A DNA stretch of 64,000 nt from Phycisphaerales bacterium. Lineage in GTDB: Bacteria > Planctomycetota > Phycisphaerae > Phycisphaerales > SM1A02. The stretch covers positions 89,210-153,209 of the forward strand of contig JAKVBU010000011.1 in assembly GCA_022446885.1 (NCBI GenBank), given 5' to 3'. The notes beneath the pieces were generated by a model. The model searched no databases and was not told the DNA's origin. It saw only the letters and a list, made by a program, of their open reading frames with translations. Positions 8,168 through 16,353 of this stretch are shown here, piece by piece (position 1 is the stretch's first letter; every line of letters begins with the position of its first letter). The translations under genes were made by a program, and so were the position numbers.

Positions 8168-11100
8168 ATGCTCGGATTGCTCCCTGCTGTCATCACCTGC
8201 CTCCTGTCGGCCCAAGATGCCGAGGCTGTATTCGTGGACCATGCTCCACTGGTCGAGAGAACGCTGCAGCAGGTCATGGAGGGGTCGATCGAGCACGACC
8301 GCCGCATTGAGTTGCTTCGTTCACTCCATACGGAGCACGGAAGGCGCCTGACGCCCCGAGACACATCAGACACCGATCTATTCGTGCAAGTTGACTCACT
8401 CCTGCAGCAGATCGCGGCTGAGCGGCCTGAGTTGATGGAGGCGATCACTGCAGACTCAACCGATCCAATCCTGCACGCACGTCGGGCTGCGGCCTTGGGC
8501 GCACTCATGTCGGCCCGCCGATGGCTGGAGGAGACAGATGGACTTGGCTCCACTCGATCACAACTGAAGCGTCTCCCAGCAGCGATCCACGGCCACAGCA
8601 CCATCCGCACAGGCGATCGAGTTCCCGACGATCTCGTGGACGCACCGATGTGGCAGAGGGAAGGCGGCGGCAACGAGGCAATGGCCCTGTTGCTCCCAGA
8701 CACGTTGATCATCGCAGGATCTGATCACATCAAAGCACTCGACGTACTCACCGGGGAGCAGAAGTGGCATGTTGAGGAGAGGGCCTCGAACGCCCTCTCT
8801 TCGACGCCGTCGCACGGTGGTGTCCAGATGCTCACAGCGGTACCCGGCGGCGACTTCATTGTCTGGAGAGGGCAGCCGGTTTCGACGGGGTTTGAGGGAA
8901 GCGGACAGGTGTATCGAATGGCTGCCGACACCGGCCATGTTCAGTGGAGGTTTGACCCCGCCCAGCTCGATGACGCGCGAGGCCTGATTCGACCGTCAGG
9001 AGGGCCTGTCGTTGCTGACGGATCCGTGTTCATACCGATGCGTCGTCACGGCCGAGCGATGCAGGTCGAGTCATGGCTGCTCTCGCTGGATCTGGAGACC
9101 GGCCAGCAGAATTGGGCCCGTTGGCTGGGATCGGCAGGCGCGGCAGTTCGAGGCGTGGTCTGGCCCGGCGACACCATCCTGCCAGGCGAACGAGCACTGT
9201 TCATTCAGACCGGAACCGGGGTGCTGGCTTCCATCGATCCCAGAGCGGGAGACATCGACTGGCTGCGTCGGATGACCCCGGGCCGTTGGCGGGCCCGAGA
9301 CGTCACCGCGCCCCCGCCGTGGGCGTTGTTCGCCCCGATTCAGATCGGGGGGCATCTGATTACCCGTGCCTCAGACGGAAGACGGTTGCTCGTGCTCGAT
9401 CCCCGCACCGGGGACATTCACGCATCTCATGAGACGAGCGACCAATCTGATCTTGCTGGTGTACACACAGTGCATGCGCTGGATGGGGCCGGCCTCTTGA
9501 CTGTTGGTCGATCATTGAACCGATGGCAAGTGACGCCTGAGGGAACTTTGGAACGAGTCTGGACCTGGAGAGACGACTCTGGCGCTGTGCCCAGTGGCAG
9601 ATCTCACATCACAGACACCGAAGTGCTTCTGCCGCTGGGCGACCAGTTGATCGCCCTGCATCTGGATGACGGACGCCCACTTCGAGCGCTGCACAATCCC
9701 GGCGGAGGACACGCGATCAGCGCAGATGGACTCATTGCAATGTCGTCGGGCCAGTCACTGAGTCTGCTTGGTGGCCTGAACGCTGCCCTGACTCGCTTGA
9801 GGGCTCGGACAAGCCGTGATCCTGATGACATCGACGCCCACATCGGGATCATCGCGCTGGTAGTGCGAGCGGCTCGAGCAGATCTGACACGCAAGCACCT
9901 GCCTGGGGCCATGACCGCCGCGTCGGCTCAGCACCCATCCGCTGGGGTAGATTTGGCCATCTCATCGATGCAGGTGCTCGATGCATCTCTCCCCGATGAT
10001 CAGGCGCTGATCGATGCGGCAATTGCAGTGATTCCCGATGGCACACCTGACAAGGCTCGCCTTCTGCTGGCTCGGGGTGACTGGATCGAGCCAACCAGTA
10101 CCGACGCCGCGATTGAGAGTTGGCTGGCAGCCGATGCGTTGGCCGCCTCAGAGGCGTGGGCCGTTGAGCATGGTGTGCATGCCCCTGTCGCTGCACTGGT
10201 GACTCGCAGGCTTGCGCGGCACGGACTGAACCACGCTGCCAATTGGCCCCCGCCATCCGATCAAGACGGGCCAGCGCTGCGGGCATGTGTTGCCAGAGGT
10301 GACGCGTCTCGAAGCCAAGCCCTGGCCCTCTTGTCACGAGCACAGGGCATGGAGGCAATTGCGGTTGCGCATGTGGCTGGGTTCGATCCTGATCGCATTG
10401 AAGCCATGCGGGACGTGGTGGCTCCGGCCCTGACTGACGGGCTGGAGACTCGACGGGTGCAAGGCGGGTGGGCATCTCTACCAATTGACGAGGGCATGAT
10501 GCTGCGTGAGGGCACATCGATCACATGGCATGAGTCCCCGCTGACCGATGCACTCTGGTCCATGGTGCTCGACGGAACCCCTGACGAGGTTGTTGCCATC
10601 GACGATGATCAGATCGTCATCACACTCGATGAGCTCGACGGCGGTCGCCGGCTTCAGGCAAGGCAAAGAGACACCGGAGATCTGATCTGGAACTTGGAGC
10701 TGGACCAACTGGGGCCGGACATTGACCCGCCGATTGTGATCGCCGCCACGCCCACCGTCGCAGCCCTCGCAGGCCGGGCCGGCATCACCATTGTCGATCT
10801 GAAAGCTGGCAGACCTCTACCTGGGGCCCCTGCCGGTTTGCCGCTGGATGCACTCTCGGTGCACGGTGATCTCCTGCTGTTGCTCGATGATCAGACACGT
10901 GGCCGCACCGTGCTTCAGGTCATTGACGAGCAAGGGCGATCCCATCATTGGCCCCTGCCCCCGATGATTCCAAATGCCAATTGGATCAATCGGGGACCGC
11001 TCGGGGGCGTCGCGGTGGGCAATGCCGATTCGGTCGCATTCGCTCCAGCTCTAGGCGATGCGTGGTGGTGGTCTGCTCGCGATGAGACCACAGATTCACT

Positions 11101-11617
11101 CCGCGGCGCGATCGTGCTTCCAGACGCCATCATCACCCGAACTTCGACCTCGCTGGTTCACCGCCGCAGCCCTGAGACAGGTGCGCTGCTGGGCCGTGTT
11201 GAGACACCCCTTGGACGCAGTGAGGCTGTCGTCACCGACTTGCTGCACTTGGGCGATGGCCTTCTTGTGGTGACCGATCAGGGTGTGCTGCGCCTTGGCG
11301 CGGATGGCGCCACGCTCTGGGCCGATGCTGGCGAACATCTCACGCCACCGATCCTGGCCACTGTGGCAGGCGATGAGACCGTCGTCTTCCATGCCCGTGA
11401 CGTTCTGCACGACACCCTGCTCCCAATGGAAGACCGGACGATCCATCAGGTACGTCGCCTGGACCAGCATGGTCGCCTGATGGAGACGATTGACCTGTTC
11501 CCGATGGCCGGTAGAATTCGGCGCGCCAAACCACTTGGCGGCGGGCTGCTCATTTCCGATGATCTCGACACATGGCTCGTGCCGATCTCATCACCCCAAG
11601 GAACCTCCCCCATCTGA
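8168..11617 (+). CDS. Secreted PQQ/BamB-like beta-propeller repeat protein
   Basis: The 1149-residue protein starts with a signal peptide (MLGLLPAVITCLLSAQDAEA) and is largely built of PQQ/BamB-like blades. Typical repeats are IIAGSDHIKALDVLTGEQKW (about residue 180), LLSLDLETGQQNWARWLG (about 305) and LQARQRDTGDLIWNLEL (about 830). Two propeller blocks (about 170-560 and 800-1140) flank an alpha-helical middle (about 560-790), which may be solenoid-like. Such proteins are usually periplasmic scaffolds or secreted sensors; no catalytic residues are evident. The frame is open from 7673, but the antisense lipoprotein, the signal peptide and the TAGAAT hexamer place the start here. The acidic small gene follows 16 bp downstream. 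Confidence 0.85.
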   Translation: MLGLLPAVITCLLSAQDAEAVFVDHAPLVERTLQQVMEGSIEHDRRIELLRSLHTEHGRRLTPRDTSDTDLFVQVDSLLQQIAAERPELMEAITADSTDPILHARRAAALGALMSARRWLEETDGLGSTRSQLKRLPAAIHGHSTIRTGDRVPDDLVDAPMWQREGGGNEAMALLLPDTLIIAGSDHIKALDVLTGEQKWHVEERASNALSSTPSHGGVQMLTAVPGGDFIVWRGQPVSTGFEGSGQVYRMAADTGHVQWRFDPAQLDDARGLIRPSGGPVVADGSVFIPMRRHGRAMQVESWLLSLDLETGQQNWARWLGSAGAAVRGVVWPGDTILPGERALFIQTGTGVLASIDPRAGDIDWLRRMTPGRWRARDVTAPPPWALFAPIQIGGHLITRASDGRRLLVLDPRTGDIHASHETSDQSDLAGVHTVHALDGAGLLTVGRSLNRWQVTPEGTLERVWTWRDDSGAVPSGRSHITDTEVLLPLGDQLIALHLDDGRPLRALHNPGGGHAISADGLIAMSSGQSLSLLGGLNAALTRLRARTSRDPDDIDAHIGIIALVVRAARADLTRKHLPGAMTAASAQHPSAGVDLAISSMQVLDASLPDDQALIDAAIAVIPDGTPDKARLLLARGDWIEPTSTDAAIESWLAADALAASEAWAVEHGVHAPVAALVTRRLARHGLNHAANWPPPSDQDGPALRACVARGDASRSQALALLSRAQGMEAIAVAHVAGFDPDRIEAMRDVVAPALTDGLETRRVQGGWASLPIDEGMMLREGTSITWHESPLTDALWSMVLDGTPDEVVAIDDDQIVITLDELDGGRRLQARQRDTGDLIWNLELDQLGPDIDPPIVIAATPTVAALAGRAGITIVDLKAGRPLPGAPAGLPLDALSVHGDLLLLLDDQTRGRTVLQVIDEQGRSHHWPLPPMIPNANWINRGPLGGVAVGNADSVAFAPALGDAWWWSARDETTDSLRGAIVLPDAIITRTSTSLVHRRSPETGALLGRVETPLGRSEAVVTDLLHLGDGLLVVTDQGVLRLGADGATLWADAGEHLTPPILATVAGDETVVFHARDVLHDTLLPMEDRTIHQVRRLDQHGRLMETIDLFPMAGRIRRAKPLGGGLLISDDLDTWLVPISSPQGTSPI

Positions 11618-11633
11618 AGAAGGGTCACCTGAC

Positions 11634-11864
11634 TTGAGCGACACCTACAACGACGATCGATCTGACGCAGAGGGGCAGGACTCGTCTGGGCAGGGTGATG
11701 ACGCCGATCGCATCGTCATCACTGACGACGAAACCCCGGTTAACGAGGATCCAGATGGGCTCGACGAGCACGACGATGACGAAGACGATCTGGACGACGA
11801 TGAAGATGTGCCACGAGATGATGATCGTGACGACTGGCTTGATGATCTTGACGACGAAGACTGA
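11634..11864 (+). CDS. Small, extremely acidic protein of unknown function
   Basis: A frame starting at TTG 11634 gives 76 residues (LSDTYNDDRSDAEGQ...), over 40% Asp plus Glu, with an acidic tail of nearly continuous D/E ending WLDDLDDED. GAAGAAGGG lies about 9 nt before the TTG. The start is not secure: an ATG further upstream would run inside the propeller gene. Low-complexity acid tails can act as chaperone, Ca2+-binding or inhibitory segments, but no family is recognised. It is probably cotranscribed with the propeller gene 16 bp upstream. Its stop is 10 bp from the convergent lpxA stop. The opposite strand is open but translates to poly-Ser, which looks like a shadow. Confidence 0.5.
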   Translation: MSDTYNDDRSDAEGQDSSGQGDDADRIVITDDETPVNEDPDGLDEHDDDEDDLDDDEDVPRDDDRDDWLDDLDDED

Positions 11865-11874
11865 TGCTCGCTAC

Positions 11875-12699
11875 TCAGCGAGTTCGTGACCATCGATCGT
11901 CACGTCGTACAGCCTCGCGAGCGCGACCATGTGTGCCGTCGCCAGCCGCCTCAATCGCATCGCACAACTCGAGCACGATCGGCGTATCGGTGTGCGCCGC
12001 CCGCAGATCTGGCAGCCGGTCCTTTGCTGGTGCGGCATCGCGGAATAGACGCTTGAAACACGCCTTGAGTTGGTCGATGTCGTTGCCGTCAACTCCAGCT
12101 CGAACGAGGCCGATCGTATTGACCGCCCTGACTTCAGCGGGGTGACCTTCGACGATCACGAAGGGTGGCACATCGCGGGCCACTCTCGCCATTCCACCCA
12201 CGAATGCCAAACGGCCTATGGTCGCATAGTGGTGCACGCCTGCGCCTCCACCGATTGCGGACCCGTCGCCCATGATGACGTGACCGGCCAGCATCACCTG
12301 GTTGGCAATCGTCACGTGGTCACCAATGATGCAGTCGTGCGCCACATGGCTGCCAACCATCACGAGACAGTCGGACCCAATGACAGTCTCACCGCCGCCG
12401 TTTCCGGTTCCGCGGTGCATCGTGACGTGCTCACGGATATCGTTCCGGTCCCCGAGTCGCAACACGGTGCGCTCACCATGAAACTTTCGATCCTGCGGTT
12501 CGCCGCCAAGCGCGGTAAAGGGGTGAATGGTGTTCTCCCGCCCCATGATCGTGTTGCAATTGACATGCACGTGCTCCATGAGCACGCACCCATCACCGAT
12601 CTCCACGTCAGGGCCGACAATGCTGAATGCCCCGATCTGAACATTCTCGCCCAGTTGGGCGGAGTCGTGAATGATGGCGGTCGGATGGATGCAAGACAT
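11875..12699 (-). CDS. lpxA: UDP-N-acetylglucosamine acyltransferase LpxA
   Basis: LpxA transfers a 3-hydroxyacyl chain from ACP to O3 of UDP-GlcNAc, the first step of lipid A synthesis, in the cytoplasm. The 274-residue protein is a left-handed parallel beta-helix: hexapeptide repeats (IGAFSIVGPDVEIGDG..., VIGSDCLVMVG...) run from residue 5 to about 190, followed by a helical C-terminal domain. The catalytic His is in SHVAHDC (about residue 122), matching E. coli His125. Length is normal (262 in E. coli). It is the last gene of the envelope operon, 5 bp after lpxC-fabZ. LpxB and LpxH are not in the window. Confidence 0.95.
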   Translation of the reverse strand: MSCIHPTAIIHDSAQLGENVQIGAFSIVGPDVEIGDGCVLMEHVHVNCNTIMGRENTIHPFTALGGEPQDRKFHGERTVLRLGDRNDIREHVTMHRGTGNGGGETVIGSDCLVMVGSHVAHDCIIGDHVTIANQVMLAGHVIMGDGSAIGGGAGVHHYATIGRLAFVGGMARVARDVPPFVIVEGHPAEVRAVNTIGLVRAGVDGNDIDQLKACFKRLFRDAAPAKDRLPDLRAAHTDTPIVLELCDAIEAAGDGTHGRAREAVRRDDRWSRTR

Positions 12700-12704
12700 G
12701 AAGG

Positions 12705-14060
12705 CTACTCCGACTCCGCATCGACCATCATGAAACGAATCGAGGCTTCTGCCGCGGGCTTGTCACCCACGAACGCCCGACAGTCTATGGACGCCATCCT
12801 CGATGATGCTCGAACTGTGCGAGCCTCCAGAATCAACTGATCACCGGGCGTGACCGGGTGACGCAACTTCACCTTGTCCAAACTGAGGAGCACGGCAATC
12901 TTCCCGATTGTCTCCAGCCGCTGACTCAGCAGGAGCCCGCCAAGCTGCGCCATGGCCTCGACAATCAGCACACCGGGCATGATCGGGGTCTTGGGATAGT
13001 GGCCTCCGAAGAACGGCTCGTTGATCGTGACGTTTTTCACGCCCACGGCACGCTCATCGCCCTCCATCTCCAACACTCGATCCACGAGCAACATTGGGTA
13101 TCGATGCGGCATGATCCGCTGAATGGCACGAATGTCCATCATGCATGTGTCGCGCATGGCGGTTGCCGCGACACTCGTTGATGCTTGTTCACGCAGAGCT
13201 GCCGCGAGCTTGCGGTTGAGCGAGTGCCCACTGCGAGATGCCACGATCCGACCCTGAATGGCAGCGCCTGCCAGCGACAGGTCTCCAATCATGTCGAGCA
13301 CCTTGTGCCGCACTGGTTCATCGTCGAACCGCCAAGCGTTATCGATTGGCCCCTCCTCACCCACAACAAGCACCTCCGAAGGGGAGAGGTGCGTGCACAT
13401 ACCCTTGGACTGCAGTGCCTGCGCTTCTTCAGCCAGCGAGTAGGTTCGAGCTCTCGCAATGTCGCGTCGGTAGTTGTCGGGCGTCAGGTCGAATGCGAAT
13501 GCCTGCCGAGGGATTCGGTCGGCCTGCTGCCCGTAATCAAGCTCATAGACGACATGCAAACCCTGCCCCGAAGCCGGGAAGGCAGCGATCATCGCGTCAC
13601 CCTCTTCGATGACGAGCGGCGCCTCAATCTTGATCGTGGACCGCGGCACCTCCTGATTGACGAGTCCGACCGGATCAATCGCTGCGATGAAGGGGTCGGC
13701 ACTACCGTCGCCCAACGGCACTTCCTGTGCATCAAGTCTGAGTAGGGCGTTGTCGATGCCCAGACCTGCCAGCGCACTGAGGCAGTGCTCCACCGTCTCC
13801 ACAACGACTTCGCCTGACGCCACGGCTGACCGCCGCGGCCGGTCTACACACTGATCGACACTGGCTGGAATCCGAACCGGCGGATCGAGATCTGTCCGCT
13901 CGAACACGATGCCGTGATCTGGATCGGCCGGCTCGATAGAGAGCGTCACAGGCGCGCCTGACATCAACCCCCGACCCTCGACCGACACCGTGTCGGCCAC
14001 GGTGTGCTGTGTCGGGGTTGGCGGTTCGACGACCGGTCGCGGTGTGCTCTGCCGTTCCAT
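12705..14060 (-). CDS. lpxC-fabZ: Bifunctional LpxC-FabZ: UDP-3-O-acyl-GlcNAc deacetylase / 3-hydroxyacyl-ACP dehydratase
   Basis: Residues 15-300 are LpxC, the zinc deacetylase that commits lipid A synthesis. Its ligands are visible as His92 (VETVEHCLSALAG), His252 and Asp256 (RHKVLDMIGDL), with the catalytic base His279 (SGHSLN). Residues 309-451 are FabZ, a hot-dog-fold dehydratase: PHRYPMLLVDRV, His354 (GGHYPKTPIMPG) and Glu368 (VEAMAQ) match the catalytic pair. The fusion is known in Bacteroidetes and some other phyla and pairs two enzymes competing for 3-hydroxyacyl-ACP. It begins 8 bp after lpxD and ends 5 bp before lpxA. All active-site residues are present in both halves. Confidence 0.96.
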   Translation of the reverse strand: MERQSTPRPVVEPPTPTQHTVADTVSVEGRGLMSGAPVTLSIEPADPDHGIVFERTDLDPPVRIPASVDQCVDRPRRSAVASGEVVVETVEHCLSALAGLGIDNALLRLDAQEVPLGDGSADPFIAAIDPVGLVNQEVPRSTIKIEAPLVIEEGDAMIAAFPASGQGLHVVYELDYGQQADRIPRQAFAFDLTPDNYRRDIARARTYSLAEEAQALQSKGMCTHLSPSEVLVVGEEGPIDNAWRFDDEPVRHKVLDMIGDLSLAGAAIQGRIVASRSGHSLNRKLAAALREQASTSVAATAMRDTCMMDIRAIQRIMPHRYPMLLVDRVLEMEGDERAVGVKNVTINEPFFGGHYPKTPIMPGVLIVEAMAQLGGLLLSQRLETIGKIAVLLSLDKVKLRHPVTPGDQLILEARTVRASSRMASIDCRAFVGDKPAAEASIRFMMVDAESE

Positions 14061-14068
14061 GAAGTCGA

Positions 14069-15070
14069 TCAGCCACTGCTCGCCTTCATTGAGGCGATCA
14101 GTTCGGGAAGTCTACGCAGGGCGGCCACCTCCCGCAATTTGTCCTTCAATGGAATGGCCGGAGTCCCTCCTACGACGGCCCCGTCAGGAATATCCCGCAT
14201 GACGCCCGAAGAAGCGGCGATCTTGGCCCCCACACCAATCTGCAGGTGTTGGGCGATACCGACCTGGGCCCCGATCATGGCACCGTCTCCGATTTCCACC
14301 GATCCAGCGATGCCTGTCTGAGCGGCAATCACGATGTTTCGGCCCAGCGTGCAATTGTGAGCCACCTGCACCATGTTGTCCAACTTGGTGCCATCGCCTA
14401 TCCGGGTCGATCCGAACTTCGCTCGATCGATACAACAGCCCGAACCAATCTCGACATCCTCGCCAATGATGACGTTGCCCAGATGAGGCACTCGGCGCAA
14501 GCCATTGATTGCCGGATCTGGTCGATAGCCGAAGCCCTCGCCTCCGATCGTGCAGTTGGGCTGCAGAATAGACCTTGCTCCTACTCGGCATCCATCGGCG
14601 ACATACACGCCGGCGTGCACCTGTACGTCGTCACCCAGAACGACATCGGCTGCAATGACGGCCCCGGCGCCCACATGTACGTTCTTGCCCATTTTCGCTG
14701 AAGGATGGACGGTGGCCAAGTCGTGCACACCCGGTTCGACGGCGGGGCGCATGTGCCCATGTGCAGCCTCGAGCACCGCGATCATCGCGATGTCGGCATC
14801 CTTCACCTGAATCAGCGCCCGCCCTTCCCCAGCCCCACCTGGGACCTCAATGCCTTCGCTCACCAGCGCCGCAGAGGCATTGCTCTCGGTCCACCGGTCG
14901 GCCCATCGCTGTGAAGTAATGAATGTGAGAGCGCCTTCGCTCGCGTCTTCCAGCGCGTCGATGCTGGTCAACTGAGCGTCCGCCTCGCCAAGGAGGGTTC
15001 CCTCGAGCAGTCCGGCCAGCTCACCAGCCGTTGTTCGCATGGACTTTGCATCGACCAAAGGGTCAACCAC
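14069..15070 (-). CDS. lpxD: UDP-3-O-acyl-glucosamine N-acyltransferase LpxD (operon copy)
   Basis: LpxD adds the second hydroxyacyl chain, at N2, in lipid A synthesis. The 333-residue protein has the N-terminal uridine-binding domain (LTSIDALEDASEGALTFI), a hexapeptide beta-helix from about residue 110 to 290, and a C-terminal helix. The catalytic His is in MVQVAHNC (about 245), matching E. coli His239. The GTG at 15070 overlaps the skp-like stop by 8 bp; an in-frame ATG ten codons inside (MRTTAGELAGLL) is an equally good start and matches the homologous N-terminus better. A second lpxD lies at 18.8 kb, so lipid A may carry two acylation specificities. Confidence 0.93.
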   Translation of the reverse strand: MVDPLVDAKSMRTTAGELAGLLEGTLLGEADAQLTSIDALEDASEGALTFITSQRWADRWTESNASAALVSEGIEVPGGAGEGRALIQVKDADIAMIAVLEAAHGHMRPAVEPGVHDLATVHPSAKMGKNVHVGAGAVIAADVVLGDDVQVHAGVYVADGCRVGARSILQPNCTIGGEGFGYRPDPAINGLRRVPHLGNVIIGEDVEIGSGCCIDRAKFGSTRIGDGTKLDNMVQVAHNCTLGRNIVIAAQTGIAGSVEIGDGAMIGAQVGIAQHLQIGVGAKIAASSGVMRDIPDGAVVGGTPAIPLKDKLREVAALRRLPELIASMKASSG

Positions 15071-15671
15071 CAGAGCGATGACTGTCGTTCATCGCCTTGA
15101 TCAGCGCCTCTGTCACGTCCATCGACTCGGCGGCAAACAACACCCGCCTCGAAGAGATCATCGCGATGGGATCAGTGCTGTCCTCCGGAATTGGATCGAC
15201 GCCATCATCGACCAAGACCATGTCGTAGCCATTGGCCTTGGCGAAGGTGCCAGCTGCAACTCGAATCGACTCGTACAGATCGCGAATACGGCGAGACTCC
15301 ATCTGTTGCATTCGCCGTTCGGACATCTGCAGGCTGGCCTCGAACTCGATCGCGGCCAGTTGCAGGTCTCGCAGCGCACTGCGGTGACGCTCACTGGACT
15401 CTGGATAGTCTTCGAGGTCGGCTTGCAGGTCTTCGATCGACGTACGACGAGCTGCCGCATCGGCCTGTGCCGCCTCGCCCATGGCCACCTTTTCCTCCTG
15501 GAACTCGGTCCAGGCATCGAGCCCATTGAAGACGGTGCCAAGATCCACGACTGCGACGGTCGTGGGCTTGGGGGCCAATCGGCCCGCGGCAGCTACCAGT
15601 GCGAGGACACCGATCACAACGGCCGCCTTGCGGAGGCGGCCACCTCTGCGTGATTCAGACGTCTTGTTCAT
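15063..15671 (-). CDS. OmpH/Skp-family periplasmic chaperone (copy 1)
   Basis: This 202-residue protein has an N-terminal membrane anchor or signal (RLRKAAVVIGVLALVAAAG), then TTVAVVDLGTVFN, the Skp beta-strand that follows the signal in OmpH proteins. A coiled-coil arm runs over about residues 60-150, and a return strand (YDMVLVDDGVDPI) resembles the Skp YxxVL ending. Skp trimers hold unfolded outer-membrane proteins for BamA. The ATG at 15671 is preferred to one at 15683 because GGAG lies 6 nt before it. It overlaps lpxD by 8 bp and follows a paralogue, together downstream of bamA, as in the E. coli bamA-skp-lpxD order. Confidence 0.85.
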   Translation of the reverse strand: MNKTSESRRGGRLRKAAVVIGVLALVAAAGRLAPKPTTVAVVDLGTVFNGLDAWTEFQEEKVAMGEAAQADAAARRTSIEDLQADLEDYPESSERHRSALRDLQLAAIEFEASLQMSERRMQQMESRRIRDLYESIRVAAGTFAKANGYDMVLVDDGVDPIPEDSTDPIAMISSRRVLFAAESMDVTEALIKAMNDSHRSGG

Positions 15672-15690
15672 GAGATGCTCCATCGGTGCT

Positions 15691-16323
15691 TCAGCGGCTC
15701 GTGGCCGTCTCGTTGTATGCGTTGTTCATGCGAAGGATCAACGACTCGGTGATGTCCACCTTCGGAGAGGCGAACATCACCCGGCGCTGAGCGATCTGCT
15801 CTTCCACTTGTGTAGCCCGAGCCACGCGAGCCTCCGGATTGACCCGGATCGGTGTCGCGTTGTCGTTCACCAGCACGATGTCGATTCCGTTGGCCTGGGC
15901 CAAATCACCCACTGCCGCCACGATTCGCTGGTAGAGATTCTGCTGCAACAGCGACAGTTCCACATCGAGTTGCCGGGCTGCGAACTGATCAAATGCGATG
16001 GCCTTGATGCCCTTGGCGTCGATCTCGTCCATGATCGCCTGCTGGGCATCGGGATCAGTGGTCTCCTCGAGCCGCTCCTGCAGTTGGCGAATCTCCGACG
16101 TCCGGGAGTCCGCTTGCGACTTGAACTCCTCGAACTTCGAGCGGAGTTCCGCCTCGGCGTCAGCCCTTTCAAGCAGCCCTTCGAGCACGGCTGTTGGATT
16201 GACTACAGCAACTACGGTCTTGTCAGCAAGCGTGTGCGAGGTGCCCCGGGCCGCCGTGACGGCGATCGTCCCGGTGACAATGAGCGCTGCTCCTACGAGC
16301 ATGATGTGTCGAATTCGAAACAT
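15691..16323 (-). CDS. OmpH/Skp-family periplasmic chaperone (copy 2)
   Basis: This 210-residue protein has the same layout as its neighbour: signal or anchor (IMLVGAALIVTGTIAVTAA), strand VVAVVNPTAVLEGL, long coiled coil (about 55-150), then IDIVLVNDNATPI and a C-terminal RRVMFASPKVDITESLI. The endings of the two copies are closely alike (RRVLFAAESMDVTEALI in copy 1), so they are tandem duplicates. AGGAGAAG precedes the ATG. It lies between bamA (30 bp) and copy 1 (20 bp). Two different Skp chains could form mixed trimers or serve different clients; which is the main chaperone cannot be told. Confidence 0.87.
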   Translation of the reverse strand: MFRIRHIMLVGAALIVTGTIAVTAARGTSHTLADKTVVAVVNPTAVLEGLLERADAEAELRSKFEEFKSQADSRTSEIRQLQERLEETTDPDAQQAIMDEIDAKGIKAIAFDQFAARQLDVELSLLQQNLYQRIVAAVGDLAQANGIDIVLVNDNATPIRVNPEARVARATQVEEQIAQRRVMFASPKVDITESLILRMNNAYNETATSR

Positions 16324-16353
16324 GATCAGGCTTCTCCTGCCGCAGGAGCGGCA

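Noticed and set aside
11645..11893. Minus-strand frame of poly-Ser across the acidic gene
   Set aside because: The Ser-rich product is the mirror of the Asp/Glu codon pattern in the plus frame and lacks a start signal.
13185..13745. 186-codon open frame on the plus strand
   Set aside because: Antisense to lpxC-fabZ, whose motifs are complete; the translation shows no family features.
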